Shown: positions 59,933-64,000 of the stretch, one piece after another | Numbering within the stretch: the first letter of the stretch is position 1 | Layout: each line of letters opens with the position of its first letter | NCBI RefSeq assembly: GCF_004801405.1 | Contig: NZ_SSOB01000029.1 | Coordinates: 1-64,000, forward strand | Length of the DNA: 64,000 nucleotides | From: Cohnella fermenti | Lineage (GTDB): Bacteria > Bacillota > Bacilli > Paenibacillales > Paenibacillaceae | Reading direction: 5' to 3' | The notes under the pieces: model-generated | What the model saw: the letters and a program-made list of their open reading frames with translations, nothing else | Database searches by the model: none | What the model was told of the DNA's origin: nothing | Position numbers and translations under genes: made by a program

Positions 59933-61732
59933 ATGCAGGCGAATGGGAAGAGGATGATAAGCTTCAATAATGTCAGGCTGCGCAACAAGATGCTGATCGT
60001 CTATGTGCTCTCTGTGCTTATCCCGATTGTTCTGACGAACGTCATCTTCTACAACATCACGTCCAACAACGTGAAGAAGCAGAAGATGAGGGACATCTCC
60101 CTGGCGATCGAGCAGATTCGCAACGACTTCCTGGCTCAGGTCAACGCGGCCGTGGGCATCTCTTCGGTCATCTACAACGATTCCATCCTGATTCAATATC
60201 TGGAGAAAAATTACGACACGCCCTCCGATTACGTCAACAATTACCAATCCTACATGCTGGCCATGCTGAACAAGTACAGTCCCGTGTACGAAGCGATCCA
60301 GAGAATTACGCTGTATACGGACAATGCGACGATCATCTACGGCGGGCAAGTGGAGCGGATTACGGACAAGACGAGGGAGCAGCCGTGGTTCCGGCAGATC
60401 AGCGAGTCGCCGCTGTCGGCGCCTCTGCTGCTGCGGACGATTCCCGATTATGTCGGCGCGACCGGCGACATGCTCAGCGTCGTGCGCAGGATCAACGAGC
60501 CGGGCGGCACGCAGCAGTGGGAGAAGCTCATGAAGATCGACATCCACCCCGAGTCGATCCGCGAGCTGTTCCGCAATGTCACCCTGGAAGGGAATCTGTA
60601 TCTCCTGCAGGGCAACGAGGTGCAATATACGACCAACGCCGCACTCCCTCCGTCCCGAATAGCCGATTTCTCCTCCTCCTCGGTTCCTCAGAGCACGATT
60701 GTGATCGAGGCGGCTTTTTCCAACGTCTCCTATCTGAGCGATTGGCGAATTGTCGGAGAATTCAAGGAGTCGGCGGTGCTCGAGGAGGTTCGCAAGTCGA
60801 AGAACTTCGTCCTCTATCTGGCCATTCCGAACATTCTCGTCTCCACGCTGGTCATCATCTGGTTTACGCGTTCCCTCAATTCCCGATTGGTGAAGATCCT
60901 CAAGCACATGAAGCGTGTCAAAAACCATTCGTTCGAGACGATTGACCGGCCGGAGGCGGACGACGAGATCGGGCAGTTGACCGTGGAATTCAATCGGATG
61001 ACGCTGCAGATCAAGAGCCTCATTCATGACGTTTATATCGCCGACATCCAGAAGAAGGAGCTGCAGCTCAAGCGCAATCAATCGCAGCTTCATGCGCTCC
61101 AGAGCCAGATCAACCCGCACTTCCTGTTCAACTCGCTTGAGACAATCCGCATGCGCAGCTTGATGAAGAAGGAAGAGGAGACGGCCAAGATCATCCACAA
61201 CATGGCGAAGATCTTCCGCAAGTCGCTCGCCTGGGGCAAGGACTGGGTGACGATCAAGGACGAGCTCGATCTCGTCGCTTGCTTCCTTGAGATCCAGAGG
61301 TATCGGTTCGGAGACAAGCTCGACTTCCGGATCGAAGCCGATGAAGCGGTGCTAGGGCAGATGATTCCGAAAATGACGCTGCAGCCCCTGGTCGAGAATG
61401 CGAGTATTCACGGCATCGAGAAGGCCAAGGGACCGGGCCTCATTCTCGTGACGGTCGCGAGGAACGAAGAGGAGGAGCTTGTCTGTACCGTCAAAGACAA
61501 TGGAGCGGGCATCGCCGCCGACAAGCTTGAAGCGCTTCTGCATGAGCTGGAGCACAGCGAGGACATCGGGGAGAGCGTCGGGATCAAGAATGTCTACTAC
61601 CGCCTGAAGCTGTACTACAAGGACAAGGTGCGCTTCGAGGCAAGCAGCGAAGAGGGGGGCGGAACCGAGTTCCGCATCGTCGTTCGGGATGAAGAAGAAG
61701 GAGCTTCATTAAATATTCTAAGTATGAGATAA
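59933..61732 (+). CDS. YesM-type sensor histidine kinase (importer D)
   Basis: The 599-residue kinase has a membrane helix at ~20-42, an extracellular Cache-like domain, a second helix near ~300, HAMP (RLVKILKHMKRVKNHSFETI), a His_kinase domain with QINPHFLFNSLETIRMRSL (His396) and HATPase (TLQPLVENASIHGIE; KDNGAGI). The ribosome binding site is weak (GGTGAT), consistent with low expression. It lies 13 nt after the regulator gene. Confidence 0.92.
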   Translation: MQANGKRMISFNNVRLRNKMLIVYVLSVLIPIVLTNVIFYNITSNNVKKQKMRDISLAIEQIRNDFLAQVNAAVGISSVIYNDSILIQYLEKNYDTPSDYVNNYQSYMLAMLNKYSPVYEAIQRITLYTDNATIIYGGQVERITDKTREQPWFRQISESPLSAPLLLRTIPDYVGATGDMLSVVRRINEPGGTQQWEKLMKIDIHPESIRELFRNVTLEGNLYLLQGNEVQYTTNAALPPSRIADFSSSSVPQSTIVIEAAFSNVSYLSDWRIVGEFKESAVLEEVRKSKNFVLYLAIPNILVSTLVIIWFTRSLNSRLVKILKHMKRVKNHSFETIDRPEADDEIGQLTVEFNRMTLQIKSLIHDVYIADIQKKELQLKRNQSQLHALQSQINPHFLFNSLETIRMRSLMKKEEETAKIIHNMAKIFRKSLAWGKDWVTIKDELDLVACFLEIQRYRFGDKLDFRIEADEAVLGQMIPKMTLQPLVENASIHGIEKAKGPGLILVTVARNEEEELVCTVKDNGAGIAADKLEALLHELEHSEDIGESVGIKNVYYRLKLYYKDKVRFEASSEEGGGTEFRIVVRDEEEGASLNILSMR

Positions 61733-61766
61733 AGTTTATCCGGTAAACAAACCCTTCGATAAATTT

Positions 61767-61785
61767 TATAATGAAAGTGCTTACA
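61767..61785 (+). promoter_or_regulatory. -10 box with overlapping cre-like site, importer D
   Basis: TATAAT (61767-61772) has TAAACA 17 nt upstream (61744-61749) as a possible -35. TGAAAGTGCTTACA (61772-61785) resembles a catabolite-responsive element and overlaps the -10/start region, fitting repression. Confidence 0.6.
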
Positions 61786-61820
61786 AAACAATAAATCCTA
61801 GCGGAAGGGGTTCGAACGAA

Positions 61821-63542
61821 GTGGCAAAGAAACTACTGGTCGCCGGTATGGCCGCCGCGCTGGCGGTCTCCGGGGTTGCCTGCTCGAACGGGAACAATAA
61901 CGGAGGCAACGACGGCAAGAGCGCATCGCCCAGCGCACCAAGCAGCAGCAGTCCCGCTGCATCGGAGACGGCATCGGAGAAACCGCTTGATAAAGTAACG
62001 TTCACTTTCTTTAACGGGGTTGCGGGCGAGAAGGACCTCAATACGAACGAGACGACGATCGGCAAAGCGCTCGAGGACCAGACCGGCGTCAACTTCAAGA
62101 TCGAGCATCTGGTCGGCGACCTGAATACGAAGATCGGGACGATGATCGCTTCCAACGAGTACCCGGACGTTCTCGTTCCCGATGCCGCGATCGAAGAAGT
62201 GCTCAAGGCCGGCGGCTTCATCGCCCTCGACGATCTGATCGAGCAGTACGGCCCGAACATCAAGCGCGTCTACGGCCCGTACTTCGAACGCATGCGCGCC
62301 GATTACGGCGGCAAGATCTACTTCCTTCCGTTCTCCGCTCAAGTCGGCGACTTCTCGGCCGATCCGAACATCAACCAGGGCGCGTTCTGGGTACAGCGCC
62401 GCGTGCTGAAGGAAGCGGGATATCCGCAGATCAAGACGCTGGACGAGTACGTGAAGCTTGTGGAAGACTTCGTCGCCAAGCACCCGGATGAAGACTTGAC
62501 CGGCATGGTCTCGCTTACGCACGACTGGAGGTTCTTCGCCACTTCGAACCCGCCGATGCACCTTGCCGGCTTCCCGAACGACGGCAACGTCATGGTCGAC
62601 GTCAACACGTACGAGGCCAAGAGCTACGCCGGAACGGACTTCGAGAAGCGCTGGGTGCAGACGCTGAACGACCTGAATGCCAAGGGGCTGTTCGACAAGT
62701 CCTCCTTCGTCGACAACTATGACCAATATATTGCGAAGCTGTCCTCGCACAAGGTTGTAGGCTTCTTCGACTACGGCTGGCAGATCGGAAGCGCGCAGAA
62801 CGTGCTGAAGGATGCGGCGCGGAAGGACCAGTCGCAGGACGACTTCGTCTACTTCCCGCTGGCGGTTACGTTCGACGGAACGCATGATCAATACCTGGAC
62901 CCTCCGGGCTGGACCAGCAATCGCGGCGTCGGCATCACGAAGAGCGCGAAGGACCCGGCTCGCATCATCCAGTACTTCGACAACCTGCTTAAGGAAGAGA
63001 ATCAAATTCTGAAGAGCTGGGGCATCAAGGGCGAGACGTACGAGGTGGACGCGAACGGCCGCTTCTACCGGACGGCGGAGCAGATCGCGAAGCTGGACGA
63101 CACGTTCAACGAGCAATTTGGCTTCAAGACGTACGACTGGGACTGGCCGCAATACAACACGTCCTCGACGCTTGCGGACGGCAACTCGCTGGCACCGGGC
63201 TACCAACCGGAAGTATTCCAGCTCAGCCTGACGGAAGGCGACAAGACGATTCTGGGCAAGTACGGCGTCAAGACGTACGCCGAGCTGTTCGACACGCCGG
63301 AGGATCGTCCTTGGTACCCGGCATGGAGCATTCCGAAGGAGCAAGGCTCGCCGCAGCAGATCTGGGAGACGAAGAAGGACGAGCTGCTTAAGAAGTACTA
63401 CGCGAAGCTTGTGCTGGCGAAGCCGGCGGACTTCGAAGGCGTATGGGCCGAATACACGAAGGAATTCGGCAAGCTGGATACGGTCGGGTATGAGACTTGG
63501 TATGCGGAACAGATCAAGAAGATCGTGGAAGTTGCCAAGTAA
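61821..63542 (+). CDS. Extracellular solute-binding lipoprotein (importer D)
   Basis: The 573-residue lipoprotein has a signal peptide ending in VSGVAC (Cys ~21), an Asn/Gly/Ser-rich linker and a large LplA/YtcQ-type binding domain. It starts at GTG 61821 with GGAAGGGG upstream. It lies behind a two-component system and ahead of an LplB-type permease cut by the window end. Confidence 0.9.
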   Translation: MAKKLLVAGMAAALAVSGVACSNGNNNGGNDGKSASPSAPSSSSPAASETASEKPLDKVTFTFFNGVAGEKDLNTNETTIGKALEDQTGVNFKIEHLVGDLNTKIGTMIASNEYPDVLVPDAAIEEVLKAGGFIALDDLIEQYGPNIKRVYGPYFERMRADYGGKIYFLPFSAQVGDFSADPNINQGAFWVQRRVLKEAGYPQIKTLDEYVKLVEDFVAKHPDEDLTGMVSLTHDWRFFATSNPPMHLAGFPNDGNVMVDVNTYEAKSYAGTDFEKRWVQTLNDLNAKGLFDKSSFVDNYDQYIAKLSSHKVVGFFDYGWQIGSAQNVLKDAARKDQSQDDFVYFPLAVTFDGTHDQYLDPPGWTSNRGVGITKSAKDPARIIQYFDNLLKEENQILKSWGIKGETYEVDANGRFYRTAEQIAKLDDTFNEQFGFKTYDWDWPQYNTSSTLADGNSLAPGYQPEVFQLSLTEGDKTILGKYGVKTYAELFDTPEDRPWYPAWSIPKEQGSPQQIWETKKDELLKKYYAKLVLAKPADFEGVWAEYTKEFGKLDTVGYETWYAEQIKKIVEVAK

Positions 63543-63562
63543 CAGGCGATGACCGACAGAGA

Positions 63563-63616
63563 GGGAAGGCCGGTCTCGCGAGCTGCAGCCAACGCAGCTC
63601 CGGCCTTCCCTTCCTG
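63563..63616 (+). terminator. Intercistronic stem-loop after binding-protein gene D
   Basis: GGGAAGGCCGG pairs with CCGGCCTTCCC around an inner GAGCTGC/GCAGCTC stem. The 3' side is pyrimidine-rich (TTCCTGCTCTC). It probably attenuates transcription into the permease gene. Confidence 0.75.
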
Positions 63617-63658
63617 CTCTCAATATGGCTTGGCCCGAACGGAAGGAGACAAAGAGAT

Positions 63659-64000
63659 ATGGAGAATAAAGCCGCACTTGCAGCGTCTCCGCAGACGCCG
63701 GCGAATAAACCGAACGGGCTGACGCTGATCATCAAGAGACTGATCCAGCAACGCACGCTTGTCCTGATGTCCGTGCCGTTCGTCATCTGGCTGTTCGTCT
63801 TCAAGTACGTCCCGGTCTGGGGCTGGACGATCGCCTTCCAGGATTATCAGCCTTCGCTCTCCTTCAAGGAACAGGAATGGGTCGGCTTCCACCACTTCCA
63901 GTCGCTGTTCTCGGAAGATCGGTTCCTGATCTCCCTGCGCAATACGCTCGCGATGAGCGGAATCAATCTCGTGCTCGGGTTCGTGACCGCTGTCTCGCTC
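63659..64000 (+). CDS. ABC sugar permease, LplB type, 5' part (importer D)
   Basis: The first 114 codons are present; the gene runs off the window. MENKAALAASPQTPANKPNG is followed by a first membrane helix (LVLMSVPFVIWLFVFKYVPV), the LplB-like WGWTIAFQDYQPSLSF and the start of the permease domain (LRNTLAMSGINLVLGFVTAV). GGAAGGAG precedes ATG 63659. Confidence 0.9.
   Translation, partial: MENKAALAASPQTPANKPNGLTLIIKRLIQQRTLVLMSVPFVIWLFVFKYVPVWGWTIAFQDYQPSLSFKEQEWVGFHHFQSLFSEDRFLISLRNTLAMSGINLVLGFVTAVSL

Overview
The window (64 kb, G+C-rich, roughly 55-60 percent by eye) looks like a chromosomal segment of a Gram-positive, aerobic, polysaccharide-degrading member of the Bacillota, most like Paenibacillaceae (Cohnella or Paenibacillus). 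The signs are strong AGGAGG-type ribosome binding sites, lipoprotein solute-binding proteins paired with LplB/YtcP-type permeases, YesM/YesN-type sensor kinase and AraC-type regulator pairs, S-layer homology (SLH) anchoring, cre-like catabolite sites and a desaturase/DesK/DesR locus like that of Bacillus subtilis. The genus is inferred, not proven. No phage, transposase, integrase or CRISPR array was seen.

Layout. 1-690: 3' end of a 23S rRNA gene, then tRNA-Asn, -Ser, -Asp and -Gly and a terminator; no 5S gene lies between. 700-10900: formylglycine-generating enzyme, an AraC regulator, the des-desK-desR cold/membrane-fluidity operon, a hexapeptide-repeat protein, a TetR regulator with an MMPL exporter sharing an operator, a small membrane protein and a YqjF-like protein. 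11000-19700: a sulfatase (substrate of the formylglycine enzyme) followed by a complete ABC sugar importer with its own two-component system. 19900-25000: a hypothetical gene, a serine hydrolase, a decayed AraC gene, an acetyltransferase and malate:quinone oxidoreductase. 25000-39000: a rhamnogalacturonan-I locus with a YesS-like membrane regulator, importer, GH105 hydrolase and a 2099-residue SLH-anchored protein joining an acetylesterase and a PL11 lyase. 39000-49400: accessory regulators, a second GH105 enzyme, a low-GC acetyltransferase cassette, a TetR gene beside a broken dehydrogenase, a TetR/MFS exporter pair and a GH43 enzyme. 49500-64000: two more ABC importer systems, each with a two-component system, separated by a 1.4-kb block of tandem repeats.

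How the genes work together. The SLH-anchored lyase/esterase would cut pectin side regions at the cell surface, importers bring in oligosaccharides, and the two GH105 enzymes and the GH43 enzyme finish the job in the cytoplasm; six cre-like sites suggest carbon catabolite control. The sulfatase and the formylglycine enzyme form a functional pair for sulfated substrates.

The most unusual structure is non-coding: a family of hairpin modules (ATG-stem, A-rich loop, CAT-stem) spaced 50 to 52 bp apart. It occurs as four dispersed elements and two longer 52-bp arrays, and it is accompanied by 19-bp, 10-bp and 6-bp tandem arrays.
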